Source of the DNA: Liquorilactobacillus mali
GTDB taxonomy: Bacteria; Bacillota; Bacilli; Lactobacillales; Lactobacillaceae
Length of the DNA: 40,875 bases
Reading direction: 5' to 3'
Assembly (NCBI RefSeq): GCF_001437155.1
Contig: NZ_JQAR01000021.1
Coordinates: forward strand, 1 to 40,875
Shown here: one piece after another, positions 21,808 to 31,872 of the stretch
How the letters are laid out: the number at the start of each line of letters is the position of its first letter
Position numbering within the stretch: position 1 is the stretch's first letter
Program-made: the position numbers and the translations under genes
The notes under the pieces: model-generated
The model's database searches: none
The model's input: only the letters and a program-made list of their open reading frames with translations
What the model was told of the DNA's origin: nothing

Positions 21808-24339
21808 TTATAGCACTTCTTTAATTGCTTTATTTACACCATCTTGCTGTTCTGCAATTAACTTAACGCGGCTCTCGATCACACTCGTATCCATCTTAAT
21901 CTCGCGTGTCAACCCAGGAACTACCAACTTTGGCTCAAAGAACTCTTTAAATTCAGTCAGTCTTTCTTCTGTACGCAAGACTCGGGCAATTACGGTAATA
22001 AAGGTCGTAAATTCCATGTCACCACCAACGGTATCTTCCAACCATTGCCACTCATTTCTGATCCAGTCCCAAGCCAGTTGTTCACCCTCAGCATTTGACA
22101 ATACTCCAGCAAACCATGCACGCAAATCTTGTGGCTTAATCGTGTCGGCATCCTCAAACTTATCAATAAGTTTGCTGAGGATTGCTGGATCTTTAGAGCT
22201 TGTTAACGCTGCGCAAATATCTGATTTGTAACTTCCATCTGCTGACCGACGATGTTCTTCCAGCAGCTTATCAAACAGTTCACGACTACCAAAATTTTTG
22301 ACTTCATTTATTAATATTGCTGCACGAACATCAGCTTGCAAACTTGATAATTTATTTTTATTAGCGCTAAACAGTTCATGTGCTTGAGCAACAGCCGTTT
22401 TATTATTTCCATAAATTGCTGCACCGACAACATAAGGCCTTGTTAGTTGATCATCAACTGACTCGTTTGTCCTTTGAATCCACCCCAAGCGTTCGACTTG
22501 GCGTGCACTTAATTTATTGTACAATGCTTCTAAATTTTGCTCTTCAACAGTATGAGGTGTCACAAACTTACGCAGATTTCTTGCTACACTATACAAAGCC
22601 GTGTTGACTAATGCATATTTACTATCTGCAAACTTATTAAGTAATGGAACAATTGTTTCATATGAAACCTGATTACCCTCAGCTAGCAAACGCAAGTCTT
22701 GAAGAATTTGTAATTGCGTAATTGAATCGTATCCTGTAACGTCCCGCAAAATGTCATCAAGCAGCGTATCATCGTACTTAACAATAAAGTGCGAACTATT
22801 ACCAATATTAATCCGCAAAGGCTTGCCCTTTCTCTCTCGTAAATTCTGATACCCAGCAATCTTAACTTCTTTTTCCGACATAATTGTAGGAATTTCATCA
22901 TAGTTACTATTCAATGGAATCTGCCATTGACGTCCCTGATCATGGCCTTTACCGATAAAGAATTGTTTTTGTGACAAAATAAGCTCATCATTTTCAATTT
23001 TTGCAGTTACTACAGGATAACCTGGTTGTTCTAGCCAAGAATTGATAATTTTTAAGACATCCATACCTGATGCTTTACCTAGTGCCTTCCATAAATCAGC
23101 ACCCGTTGCATTATCATATTGGTGTTCTTCAAAATAATTCTTTAAGCCAGCTCTCAATGCGTCATCACCAATCAATGCTCTGACCATCACTAGCATTCTA
23201 GCACCCTTAGCATAGACAATTGCCCCATCAAATAATGCATCAATTTCTGCAGGATTTTCAACTTGCACATGCACCGACTGAACCCCATCGGTTGCATCTC
23301 TTTGCAATGCAGCAGGTGACTCTGCTGCTTGGAAAGTCTCCCAGATGCGCCATTCGGGCTCTAATGCATCAATTGCCACATATTCCATCATGTTGGCAAA
23401 ACTTTCATTTAACCACAAATCATCCCACCACTTCATAGTTACTAAATCGCCAAACCATTGATGAGCAAGTTCATGAGCAATCACAGTGGCAACAAGCTGT
23501 TTCATCTCTAATGAAGTATTATCTGGATCAAGAGTCAAATATGCCTCACGATAGGTTACCAAGCCCCAGTTTTCCATAGCACCTGCCGAAAAATCAGGTA
23601 AAGCCAACTGCCATGAATGTGGCAGTGGATATGGTGTCTCATAGAAGTCTTCATAAAATTCAATTGAACGTTTGGCAATGTTCAAACCAAAATCTAATTC
23701 ATTAGCTTTATGTGCCTTCGTTGCGAAAACTCCGATTTTAACTCCACTTTTGGTCTCAGCATACTTGCCTTGCAACTCTCCAAATGCAAATGCCACCAGA
23801 TACGTTGACATGCGAACAGTCGTATCAAAATAATGTACGCCATCTTCAACACGCTTTTCAGGCATATTTGCTAGAGTTAATTCTCCTGGCTTTTCATCAT
23901 ACTTCAAAGCTAAATCAAATGTTGCTTTTGCTTCAGGCTCATCAACACATGGAAAAGCTTGACGGGCAAAGTTAGTCTCAAACTGTGTACCAATAATCTG
24001 TTTTTTGACGCCATCAATTTCATAATACGATGGATAGATACCCATCATTGAATCAGTTAACTTTGCCTCATACTCAACTTTAACTTCAACTTCACCTAGT
24101 TTGTCCACAGTCAGTCGAAGAGCGTCTTTTGCTGTGTCAATCTCAAACTTGCTTCGTTCTCCATTTACCTCAACAAAATTAATTTTCAAATTTTTTTGAT
24201 GAATTGCAATGTTAGTACTTTTTGCAATCCCTGTTATCTTTGTTGTTCCCTCTATCTTTTTAGTACCTCGATCTATCTCAAGATAGATATCATAATGCGA
24301 TGGTTGGAAATCATCGTAAAATCGTGCTATTTCAGTCAT
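21808..24339 (-). CDS. pepN: Aminopeptidase N
   Basis: An 843-residue M1-family zinc metallopeptidase, the length usual for Lactobacillus PepN, which removes N-terminal residues from peptides in the cytoplasm. The exopeptidase motif is AGAMENWGLVTYRE, and the zinc site is HELAHQWFGDLVTMKWW with the third ligand in LWLNESFAN. An N-terminal saddle domain, catalytic thermolysin-like domain and a C-terminal helical ERAP1-like half (from about residue 520) are present. No signal peptide is seen. The start ATG 24339 has GGGGAG 5 bases upstream; the frame's extension to 24378 lacks one. In a proteolytic lactic acid bacterium it would feed the amino acid pools sensed by the neighbouring T-boxes. Confidence 0.97.
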   Translation of the reverse strand: MTEIARFYDDFQPSHYDIYLEIDRGTKKIEGTTKITGIAKSTNIAIHQKNLKINFVEVNGERSKFEIDTAKDALRLTVDKLGEVEVKVEYEAKLTDSMMGIYPSYYEIDGVKKQIIGTQFETNFARQAFPCVDEPEAKATFDLALKYDEKPGELTLANMPEKRVEDGVHYFDTTVRMSTYLVAFAFGELQGKYAETKSGVKIGVFATKAHKANELDFGLNIAKRSIEFYEDFYETPYPLPHSWQLALPDFSAGAMENWGLVTYREAYLTLDPDNTSLEMKQLVATVIAHELAHQWFGDLVTMKWWDDLWLNESFANMMEYVAIDALEPEWRIWETFQAAESPAALQRDATDGVQSVHVQVENPAEIDALFDGAIVYAKGARMLVMVRALIGDDALRAGLKNYFEEHQYDNATGADLWKALGKASGMDVLKIINSWLEQPGYPVVTAKIENDELILSQKQFFIGKGHDQGRQWQIPLNSNYDEIPTIMSEKEVKIAGYQNLRERKGKPLRINIGNSSHFIVKYDDTLLDDILRDVTGYDSITQLQILQDLRLLAEGNQVSYETIVPLLNKFADSKYALVNTALYSVARNLRKFVTPHTVEEQNLEALYNKLSARQVERLGWIQRTNESVDDQLTRPYVVGAAIYGNNKTAVAQAHELFSANKNKLSSLQADVRAAILINEVKNFGSRELFDKLLEEHRRSADGSYKSDICAALTSSKDPAILSKLIDKFEDADTIKPQDLRAWFAGVLSNAEGEQLAWDWIRNEWQWLEDTVGGDMEFTTFITVIARVLRTEERLTEFKEFFEPKLVVPGLTREIKMDTSVIESRVKLIAEQQDGVNKAIKEVL

Positions 24340-24519
24340 ATTTTCTCCCCGCTTCATCAGAATACTTCCATTATACATCCTTGTAGTACTAACTTTAAAT
24401 AGACAAGTCTTACATGCTTCTTTTTAAATGTTTAAATTGTATAACTAACTTAAATAAGAAAAAAGAACAATGTAATGTGTATCAATGAAAAGTAGAAATC
24501 ACAGCTTTAGCTTCTAAGA

Positions 24520-24603
24520 AAATTTAGCTGTAATCAATAAAAAGACTAGCTCAAAATTCAACTTTTGAACCAGTCCCTAATCACTAATAAATTTAGCTGT
24601 AAT
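24520..24603. repeat. 15-base direct repeats flanking a terminator
   Basis: AAATTTAGCTGTAAT occurs at 24520-24534 and again at 24589-24603, bracketing the terminator hairpin at 24543-24575. The copies are exact. Confidence 0.7.
24538..24575 (-). terminator. Terminator of the GH1/PTS-IIB pair
   Basis: AGACTAGCTCAAAA (24543-24556) pairs imperfectly with TTTTGAACCAGTC (24563-24575); on the minus strand TTTTTATTG follows. It belongs to the same hairpin family as 21712. Confidence 0.75.
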
Positions 24604-24657
24604 TTTCCTATTTTATACTTACTTTTTGCCTAAAAATTGTTTCTTTCATCACATTTT

Positions 24658-26157
<1,500 letters not shown>

Positions 26158-26170
26158 TTAGAATATACTG

Positions 26171-26488
26171 TTAGGCCATTAAATCTTCCGCCTGCGTCAA
26201 AACTTTCGCACCGTTCATCATCCCATATGATTGCATATCAATTACATCCATCGGAATCTTTTTATCAACTAATTTCTTATTAATATCATTTTTCATATAT
26301 CTAATCTGTGGCCCTAGTAAAACAACATCAATTTCTTTTTCTACTAATTTCTGATCAATTTCGGAAGCCGAGACTGCAAAAATATCATAGTCTTTGCCTT
26401 GTTCCTTTGCTGCAGTCTGCATCTTAGCAACAAGCATGCTGGTACTCATTCCTGCTGCACAACATAACATAATAGTCTTTTCACTCAT
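26171..26488 (-). CDS. PTS IIB subunit, lactose/cellobiose family
   Basis: A 105-residue cytoplasmic phosphocarrier. The phosphorylated Cys is in IMLCCAAGMSTSMLV (C-x-x-G-M-S-T-S), and VVLLGPQIRYM is the family's second landmark. It receives phosphate from a IIA and passes it to the incoming sugar on a IIC. Neither partner is present next to it, so it must work with components encoded elsewhere. The start ATG 26488 follows GAGAGGATGGGG. It leads a two-gene operon with the GH1 enzyme under CcpA-type control. Confidence 0.93.
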   Translation of the reverse strand: MSEKTIMLCCAAGMSTSMLVAKMQTAAKEQGKDYDIFAVSASEIDQKLVEKEIDVVLLGPQIRYMKNDINKKLVDKKIPMDVIDMQSYGMMNGAKVLTQAEDLMA

Positions 26489-26536
26489 AATAACCCCATC
26501 CTCTCATTATCAATTAAAGTACTTTATTACATATTC

Positions 26537-26565
26537 ATTTTACATTATTTAGATAGCGCTTACAA
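26537..26565 (-). promoter_or_regulatory. Promoter of the PTS IIB-GH1 operon
   Basis: On the minus strand TTGTAA (complement of 26560-26565), 17 bases, TAAAAT (complement of 26537-26542), about 50 bases before the IIB start. A cre site overlaps the -35. Confidence 0.65.
26551..26564 (-). promoter_or_regulatory. cre site (CcpA)
   Basis: TGTAAGCGCTATCT on the minus strand matches the catabolite-responsive element TGWAANCGNTNWCA with one mismatch at the last base. It overlaps the -35, so CcpA should repress the operon when preferred sugars are present. Confidence 0.75.
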
Positions 26566-26582
26566 CCCTTCCAAATTTATAC

Positions 26583-26606
26583 AAAAAAAGCTGCATTTTA
26601 GCAGCT
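26583..26606 (-). terminator. Terminator of the fumarase/fumarate reductase operon
   Basis: On the minus strand AGCTGC-loop-GCAGCT (complements of 26601-26606 and 26589-26594) is followed by TTTTTTT, 24 bases past the reductase stop. Confidence 0.85.
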
Positions 26607-26629
26607 CTACCATAAATACTTTCCCTCAT

Positions 26630-28021
26630 TTATTGTTTCAAATATACATATGCTTGCTGTGCAGCTTGCCTCCCAAAAACAACGGTTTCTGCAATGGAAT
26701 TGCCTCCAATTCTATTATTACCATGTAATCCGCCAGCAACCTCACCAGCAGCAAAAATTCCTGGAATCGCATAACCATTTCCATCCAGCACTCTAGTTTT
26801 TTCATCAACATGAATTCCACCCATTGTATAGTGAACCGCTGGTGCAACGTGAATTGCATAATATGGTCCATCATCTAATTTGATATTCATTCCTGTTTTT
26901 CTTCCAAATGCTGTATCCACTCCAGCCTCAACTGCTTTATTCCATTCTGCTAAAGTTGAAGTTAAGTTATTACTATCAATTTTCAAGTTTCCTGCTAGTT
27001 CAGTAACTGTTTCTGCACTCTCAACCAGTCCTATATGGTTATAGAATTCAATTGCTTTAACACGTTTTCTGACCTTCTCATCAAAGATCAAGTACGCACT
27101 TTTTCCCGGTAAAGCAGTAATTGCATGTGAAACAACTTTCCTTGTATCCAGTTCATCAACAAATCGCTTTCCTTCATTAGATACAAGAATAGCCCCTTCA
27201 CCGCGAACCGTTTCACCTATCAGGTAAGCATGCGGCGTATCTTGTTGCACTGTTGGATGAATTTGAATCATTTCCATCTGAATTAATTCAGCACCTATTT
27301 CCTGTGCCAGCGATAGCCCATCTCCAGTGGCGCCACCATGGTTGGTTGTCTTATAGTTCAACAATTCTGGTCGGTACCTCTTTATCCATTTAGTACCAGC
27401 CCCGAATCCACCCGTTGCGATAACAATCGTCTTTCCTACGATCGTCTTTCGCATCTCATCACTTAATCTGATAACTACTTCGTTGTCAGAAGTATTCTTT
27501 TTTATATGTTCAACCCTGATCTGTGTAAATAAGGGAATGTTCTCTTTCTGAATAATACGTAGCAGTCCTTTAATTAGATATGCCCCAACTGGTGCAGTCG
27601 AAGCTGGCCGATGTGCTCTTTTCTTACTCATTCCACCCGTTATTGTTAAATCGGTCAATTCTATATCGTGAGAAGAAAGCCATTCAATTGCCAAGGCTGT
27701 ATGTGTAGTAAAGTACTCTAGCATTTCTTGGTTATTCAGCTTTCCTCCGCCTTGATACGTCTCATTGTAGAATTCAGCAAAACTATCAACTACCCCATTA
27801 GCTAATTGAACTTCCGTTTCGGCGGCATTCATCCCAGAAGACGCACGATTAGTATTACCTCCAATTTTGTCCATCTTTTCTAAGATAACTGGTTTAAGGC
27901 CAAGTTCATGTGCTTGAATTGCACAAGTTAGTCCCGTACTACCAGAACCTATTATTATTACATCGTAGTCTGTTCCAAGTTGTTCAATCGGACTAGGTGT
28001 GAAAACAAACTTATCAGGCAT
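26630..28021 (-). CDS. Soluble fumarate reductase-like flavoprotein
   Basis: A 463-residue FAD-dependent oxidoreductase of the fumarate reductase/succinate dehydrogenase flavoprotein family. The FAD site is VIIIGSGSTGLTCAI with EKMDKIGGNTNRASSG after it; QIHPTVQ, GETVRGEGAI and HYTMGGIHVD form the fumarate/active site region; IPGIFAAGEVAGGLHG and NRIGGNSIAETVVFG close the FAD domain. There is no N-terminal FMN-binding domain, heme motif or signal peptide, so it is a cytoplasmic single-domain enzyme. It probably reduces fumarate to succinate with a reduced flavin or NADH-linked donor. ATG 28021 follows GGGGGAG. It lies 60 bases downstream of fumC on the same strand. Confidence 0.9.
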   Translation of the reverse strand: MPDKFVFTPSPIEQLGTDYDVIIIGSGSTGLTCAIQAHELGLKPVILEKMDKIGGNTNRASSGMNAAETEVQLANGVVDSFAEFYNETYQGGGKLNNQEMLEYFTTHTALAIEWLSSHDIELTDLTITGGMSKKRAHRPASTAPVGAYLIKGLLRIIQKENIPLFTQIRVEHIKKNTSDNEVVIRLSDEMRKTIVGKTIVIATGGFGAGTKWIKRYRPELLNYKTTNHGGATGDGLSLAQEIGAELIQMEMIQIHPTVQQDTPHAYLIGETVRGEGAILVSNEGKRFVDELDTRKVVSHAITALPGKSAYLIFDEKVRKRVKAIEFYNHIGLVESAETVTELAGNLKIDSNNLTSTLAEWNKAVEAGVDTAFGRKTGMNIKLDDGPYYAIHVAPAVHYTMGGIHVDEKTRVLDGNGYAIPGIFAAGEVAGGLHGNNRIGGNSIAETVVFGRQAAQQAYVYLKQ

Positions 28022-28081
28022 TATTTTTCTCCCCCATATTTAGCTCTATTTGTATTTGAGTCTTCTACTTCATTTATTCTT

Positions 28082-29464
28082 TTATTTTGCGTTGATCATT
28101 GTCATCTTCTTAGGATCAACCCACTTATCAAAATCACTTTCTGAGATTTCTCCTGTTTCTAGTGCTGCCTCTTTCAATGAAATACCCTTGCTTTGAGCCT
28201 TTTGTGCTATCTCAGCACTTTTATGATATCCCAAATGTGGTGACAATGCCGTTACAGTCATCAGTGAATTATTTACCAGCTCTGCCATTTTCTTCTCATT
28301 AACTGTCAGCCCCGCAATCATTTTTTCATTAAAGCCATTGACAGTGAGTGTCAGCAGGTTAACTGATTCTAGAAAAGCATCGATAATCACAGGTTTATAA
28401 ACGTTCATTTCGAAATTTCCCTGTGATGCTGCCACGGAAATTACCGTGTCATTGCCAATAACGCGAACAGCTGCCATAGTTAACGCCTCTGCCTGTGTAG
28501 GATTGACCTTGCCTGGCATGATTGACGAACCGGGTTCGTTTGCTGGAATGTTCAATTCACCATATCCGGCACGAGGTCCACTTGCTAAAAATCTGACATC
28601 ATTTGCTATTTTAAGTAAATCTGCCGCCAATGTTTTTAGTGTTCCGTGTACAGCATTGATTGCTGAATGTGCTGCTAATCCATAAAATTTATTATTTTCC
28701 ACATTGAATTTATCATGATAATGGTCGCTGATCTCAGCATTTACGATTTTGGTAAATTCCTTTGTCGTATTTAATCCTGTACCTACTGCAGTTCCCCCAA
28801 GCGGTAATTCATACAAACTCCGCTTCGTATTATTGATGAATGATAAATCATGCTCCAACATACTTATCCAACCGCTGATTTCTTGGCCAAATGTCAGTGG
28901 AGTTGCATCCTGCAGGTGTGTTCTGCCAATCTTTACAGTCTCCCAATAGAGTTCTTGCTTATCCTTTAACGTGGCTGCTAATTTTTGGACTTCTTCAATT
29001 AGATTCTTTAAAGCCTGAGTGGCTGCAATATTCATTGCGGTAGGAAAAACATCATTGGAACTCTGCCCCATATTAACATCATCATTGGGTAAAATTTCTA
29101 GATTGGAGTTAAGCTTCTTTGCCATATGCGCAATAACCTCATTAACATTCATATTAGTTTGTGTCCCAGAACCAGTTTGGTACACTCGTAATGGAAAATC
29201 ACTTCTTAAATCTGCATCTCCAAGCTGTAATAAAGTATCTACTGCTTCGACAATTAAGTCTCTTTTTTCTTCAGTCATTTTCCCAAGTTGACAGTTAGCC
29301 ACTGCGGCAGCCTTTTTAATTACTAACAGTACCTTAATTATATCCAAAGGCATCTTATTTCCGGCTTTAAAATTTTGCCTGCTTCTTTCAGTTTGCGCTC
29401 CCCACAAAGCATCGGCAGGAATATTAACAGACCCAATCGTATCGCTCTCAATCCTAAAATCCAC
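28082..29464 (-). CDS. fumC: Class II fumarase
   Basis: A 460-residue homotetrameric, iron-independent fumarate hydratase that interconverts malate and fumarate. The family signature is GSSIMPGKVNPTQAEA (G-S-S-x-M-x-x-K-x-N), with TGSGTQTNMNVNEV, GRTHLQDATPLT and SSNDVFPTA as the other substrate regions. The start is GTG 29464, with AAGGAG 11 bases upstream. With the flavoprotein downstream it makes a reductive malate to succinate branch, useful as an electron sink in an organism without a full citric acid cycle. Confidence 0.96.
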   Translation of the reverse strand: MDFRIESDTIGSVNIPADALWGAQTERSRQNFKAGNKMPLDIIKVLLVIKKAAAVANCQLGKMTEEKRDLIVEAVDTLLQLGDADLRSDFPLRVYQTGSGTQTNMNVNEVIAHMAKKLNSNLEILPNDDVNMGQSSNDVFPTAMNIAATQALKNLIEEVQKLAATLKDKQELYWETVKIGRTHLQDATPLTFGQEISGWISMLEHDLSFINNTKRSLYELPLGGTAVGTGLNTTKEFTKIVNAEISDHYHDKFNVENNKFYGLAAHSAINAVHGTLKTLAADLLKIANDVRFLASGPRAGYGELNIPANEPGSSIMPGKVNPTQAEALTMAAVRVIGNDTVISVAASQGNFEMNVYKPVIIDAFLESVNLLTLTVNGFNEKMIAGLTVNEKKMAELVNNSLMTVTALSPHLGYHKSAEIAQKAQSKGISLKEAALETGEISESDFDKWVDPKKMTMINAK

Positions 29465-29555
29465 TTTGTTGTCAACTCCTTAAAATAATAGTTTGTTACA
29501 TTTTACACAATAAATTTTATAACAAAACAGTTAAAAACCTGCTTTGATTGCCTTT

Positions 29556-30395
29556 TTATTTTAAATTTCCCAGTTCATTAAATTCTGCATCTGTTAACTC
29601 AATCTTAGCTGCCTCTAAATTCTGCACTGCATGTTCTTTTGATTTGGTACCAGGAATTGGCATTATTACTGCACTTTTCTTCAGCAGCCATGCTAATGCA
29701 ATCTGTGAAGGACTTGCGTCATATTTATCTGCAATCTTTAACAATCTTTTATCCTCACTCAACTTTCCTGTTGCAAGCGGAAACCATGGAATAAATGCCA
29801 AGTGATTTTTTTCAGCGAATTCTAAGACATCTTCATCAGCACGATCTATCAAGTTATATCTATTTTGAACGGATACGATTGGAACAATTTTTTGTGCTGC
29901 CTCAATCTCGGGAACGGAAACTTGGCTTAGTCCAATATGTTTTATCTTTCCCTCACTTTGTAATTCTTTTAGCACTCCGAGCTGTTCTTCAAGAGGAACT
30001 GTTTTATCAATTCTGTGAAGCTGCAAAAGATCAATTTGTTTTAATCCCAATGAGAATAAGTTTAATTCAACTTGTTGTCTTAGATAGTCTGGTCGACCAT
30101 TAGGGGTCCATTGCCCTGGACCTTGTCTTGTAAATCCAACTTTAGTTGCTACCATTACATTGTTATCTGGTCGTTGTTTCAATGCTTCTTTCAAATAGAG
30201 ATTAGCGAAGAAAGGTCCATATGAATCGGCAGTATCAATAAAATCAACTCCGTGGTCAATTACAGTTGTTATCACTTCTACAGCATTTTCAACGTCTTTA
30301 GCAGGTCCCCAAACACCCTTACCAGGTAATTGCATCGTCCCATATCCTAAACGGTTGACTTTCAAGCCCTTACCAAAATCAAAGAATTGTTCCAT
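29556..30395 (-). CDS. Aldo/keto reductase
   Basis: A 279-residue NADPH-dependent TIM-barrel oxidoreductase. The catalytic tetrad is visible: Asp and Tyr in FIDTADSYGPF, Lys in VATKVGF and His in LLQLHRID. IPIPGTKSKEHAVQNLEA near the end (here MPIPGTKS) is the usual cofactor-binding region. Sequence style resembles the YdbC/YeaE-like AKRs of lactobacilli; the carbonyl substrate is unknown. ATG 30395 follows AAGGGGG. It is divergent from the CDF gene and downstream of nothing obvious, so it is probably monocistronic. Confidence 0.92.
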   Translation of the reverse strand: MEQFFDFGKGLKVNRLGYGTMQLPGKGVWGPAKDVENAVEVITTVIDHGVDFIDTADSYGPFFANLYLKEALKQRPDNNVMVATKVGFTRQGPGQWTPNGRPDYLRQQVELNLFSLGLKQIDLLQLHRIDKTVPLEEQLGVLKELQSEGKIKHIGLSQVSVPEIEAAQKIVPIVSVQNRYNLIDRADEDVLEFAEKNHLAFIPWFPLATGKLSEDKRLLKIADKYDASPSQIALAWLLKKSAVIMPIPGTKSKEHAVQNLEAAKIELTDAEFNELGNLK

Positions 30396-30501
30396 CGTAG
30401 TTCCCCCTTTTCATTTATATACTGATAATACATCAGATAGCCTCAATAATTGTTGCAGAAGTGTTTCTTTTTTAGTTTCTTAAATTTTCGAAAGATTTCC
30501 A

Positions 30502-30530
30502 TTGTTTTTCTTAACTCACAGTGCTATATT
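30502..30530 (+). promoter_or_regulatory. Promoter of the CDF transporter gene
   Basis: TTGTTT (30502-30507), 17 bases, TATATT (30525-30530). The operator at 30538-30557 would cover the transcription start. Confidence 0.55.
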
Positions 30531-30537
30531 TAAGATG

Positions 30538-30557
30538 ATATGAACATATACTCATAT
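30538..30557 (+). promoter_or_regulatory. ArsR/SmtB-type metal operator
   Basis: ATATGAACATATACTCATAT is an imperfect palindrome (ATATGA, 8 bases, TCATAT), the pattern known for CzrA/SmtB-family repressors that release DNA on binding Zn. Its position just after the -10 of a zinc-efflux gene supports metal-responsive repression. No ArsR gene is in the window. Confidence 0.6.
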
Positions 30558-30579
30558 TATCATAGAGAGGAGTAGTAAT

Positions 30580-31494
30580 ATGGATCAACCCAATAAAACA
30601 AACTTAAGATTCTTATCAGTTACGACTTTAAACATACTAATCACCTTCTTTGAATTAGTTGGTGGGTTACTTTCAGGGAGCCTCTCGCTGATTTCTGATG
30701 CATTTCATAATTTTAGTGATACTTTTTCGATTGTTTTAAGCTATCTGGCCAATGTAATTGGGAACAAAAAAGCTACTCCTAAAAATTCTTATGGTTATCG
30801 TCGCGCGGAAATTCTAACTGCATTACTCAACTCCATTATACTGGTTTTGATCTCTTTGTTCCTACTGTTCGAGGGAATTGATCGTATTCAGCATCCTGAA
30901 GCTGTTAAGGGTGCCATTATGTTCTGGGTGGCAATAATTAGTTTTATTGCTAATCTGAGTGCTGCTCTCTTATTACGTGACGGCTCACATAATAATCTTA
31001 ATATGAAAGCTACTTACTTACATCTATTGAGTGACTCACTTGCCTCAATCGGTGTAATAATTGGTGCTATTTTTATTTATTTCTTCAATCTTACTTGGAT
31101 CGATCCTATTATTACCATCCTAGTATCACTCTATATTGCTTACGAATCTCTACCAATTATCCAACAGACATTCAGAATACTTATGGAAGGATCACCTGAT
31201 ATTGATGTCGAACATGTTAAAAATGATTTGCTGGCTATTCCAGAAATAAAAGATGTCCATCATTTTCACTCTTGGTCAATTAACGAAAACGAACTAATGG
31301 CATCTGTACATGTCAATCTCCCCGATTTGCCGCTCAGTGAAACCGAGAAAATATACAGCAGTATTGAGAATGTATTAAAAGCTAAATATAATATTAGTCA
31401 CGTTACAATTCAGGCGGAGTGTACTCGTGGTCTAAAAAAAGCAATGTGCCTGTCTAACGAAGATGAAGATAACGATATACGAAATGGTAAGTAA
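30580..31494 (+). CDS. czcD: Cation diffusion facilitator, CzcD-like zinc exporter
   Basis: A 304-residue H+-coupled metal exporter with six spans and a cytoplasmic C-terminal domain. The zinc site in TM2 is LISDAFHNFSDTFSI (D and H-x-x-x-D) and in TM5 HLLSDSLASIG (H-x-x-x-D), giving the H-D-H-D set typical of Zn transporters. The cytoplasmic domain contains HHFHSWSINENELMASVHV. The histidine-rich loop found in some CzcD proteins is absent. ATG 30580 follows GAGAGGAG. Its operator suggests Zn- or Cd-induced expression. Confidence 0.95.
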   Translation: MDQPNKTNLRFLSVTTLNILITFFELVGGLLSGSLSLISDAFHNFSDTFSIVLSYLANVIGNKKATPKNSYGYRRAEILTALLNSIILVLISLFLLFEGIDRIQHPEAVKGAIMFWVAIISFIANLSAALLLRDGSHNNLNMKATYLHLLSDSLASIGVIIGAIFIYFFNLTWIDPIITILVSLYIAYESLPIIQQTFRILMEGSPDIDVEHVKNDLLAIPEIKDVHHFHSWSINENELMASVHVNLPDLPLSETEKIYSSIENVLKAKYNISHVTIQAECTRGLKKAMCLSNEDEDNDIRNGK

Positions 31495-31570
31495 AGTCAT
31501 GTTCCAGTAAATATCGAATTCACAAAAATTTATTAAGAACTCAGAATAAAACAAGTCATATTTTCCAAAC

Positions 31571-31618
31571 AAACAGCTCTACCAGAAGAAGTCATGATTT
31601 TTTCTGATAGAGCTGTTT
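31571..31618 (+). terminator. Terminator-like hairpin after the CDF gene
   Basis: AAACAGCTCTA-C-CAGAA (31571-31587) pairs with TTCTG-A-TAGAGCTGTTT (31602-31618). The stem is long, but the following T-run is poor. Confidence 0.6.
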
Positions 31619-31807
31619 AAGTATATTCTAGAATGAAAATACAGACATGCTACAGTATCTTCAAAACAATACCCTAAAAAATAAAATGCTTATATAAACA
31701 CGTATTACAACTTGAAATTACAGTATATTTCCATTATTATCCATGCTTTTGCTAGTTTATTTCAGTCTTTTGTCTGCCAATCGTTTCTTCATTATGACCT
31801 CCTTGAT

Positions 31808-31838
31808 CAAAAAATTGGTTCTGACAGCACTGCCAATT
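31808..31838 (-). terminator. Terminator of the six-gene PTS operon
   Basis: On the minus strand AATTGG (complement of 31833-31838) pairs with CCAATT (complement of 31813-31818), with six T running through the end. It is 35 bases after the stop of the last gene. Confidence 0.7.
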
Positions 31839-31872
31839 TGTCACTTAAATAAATAATATATCTCCTCATATG

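Larger units (their letters stand above)
31495..31872. other. Intergenic with two hairpins and a minimal ORF
   Basis: About 380 bases between the convergent CDF and kinase-like genes. It contains the hairpin at 31571-31618, the minus-strand terminator at 31808-31838 and, between them, an 11-codon minus-strand frame (ATG 31792 to TAA 31757, MKKRLADKRLK) behind a near-perfect AAGGAGGT site. The frame is too short to call a gene. Confidence 0.5.

Noticed and set aside
31757-31792. 11-codon frame MKKRLADKRLK with a near-perfect ribosome site
   Set aside because: Too short to support as a gene from one sequence; recorded under the intergenic entry.
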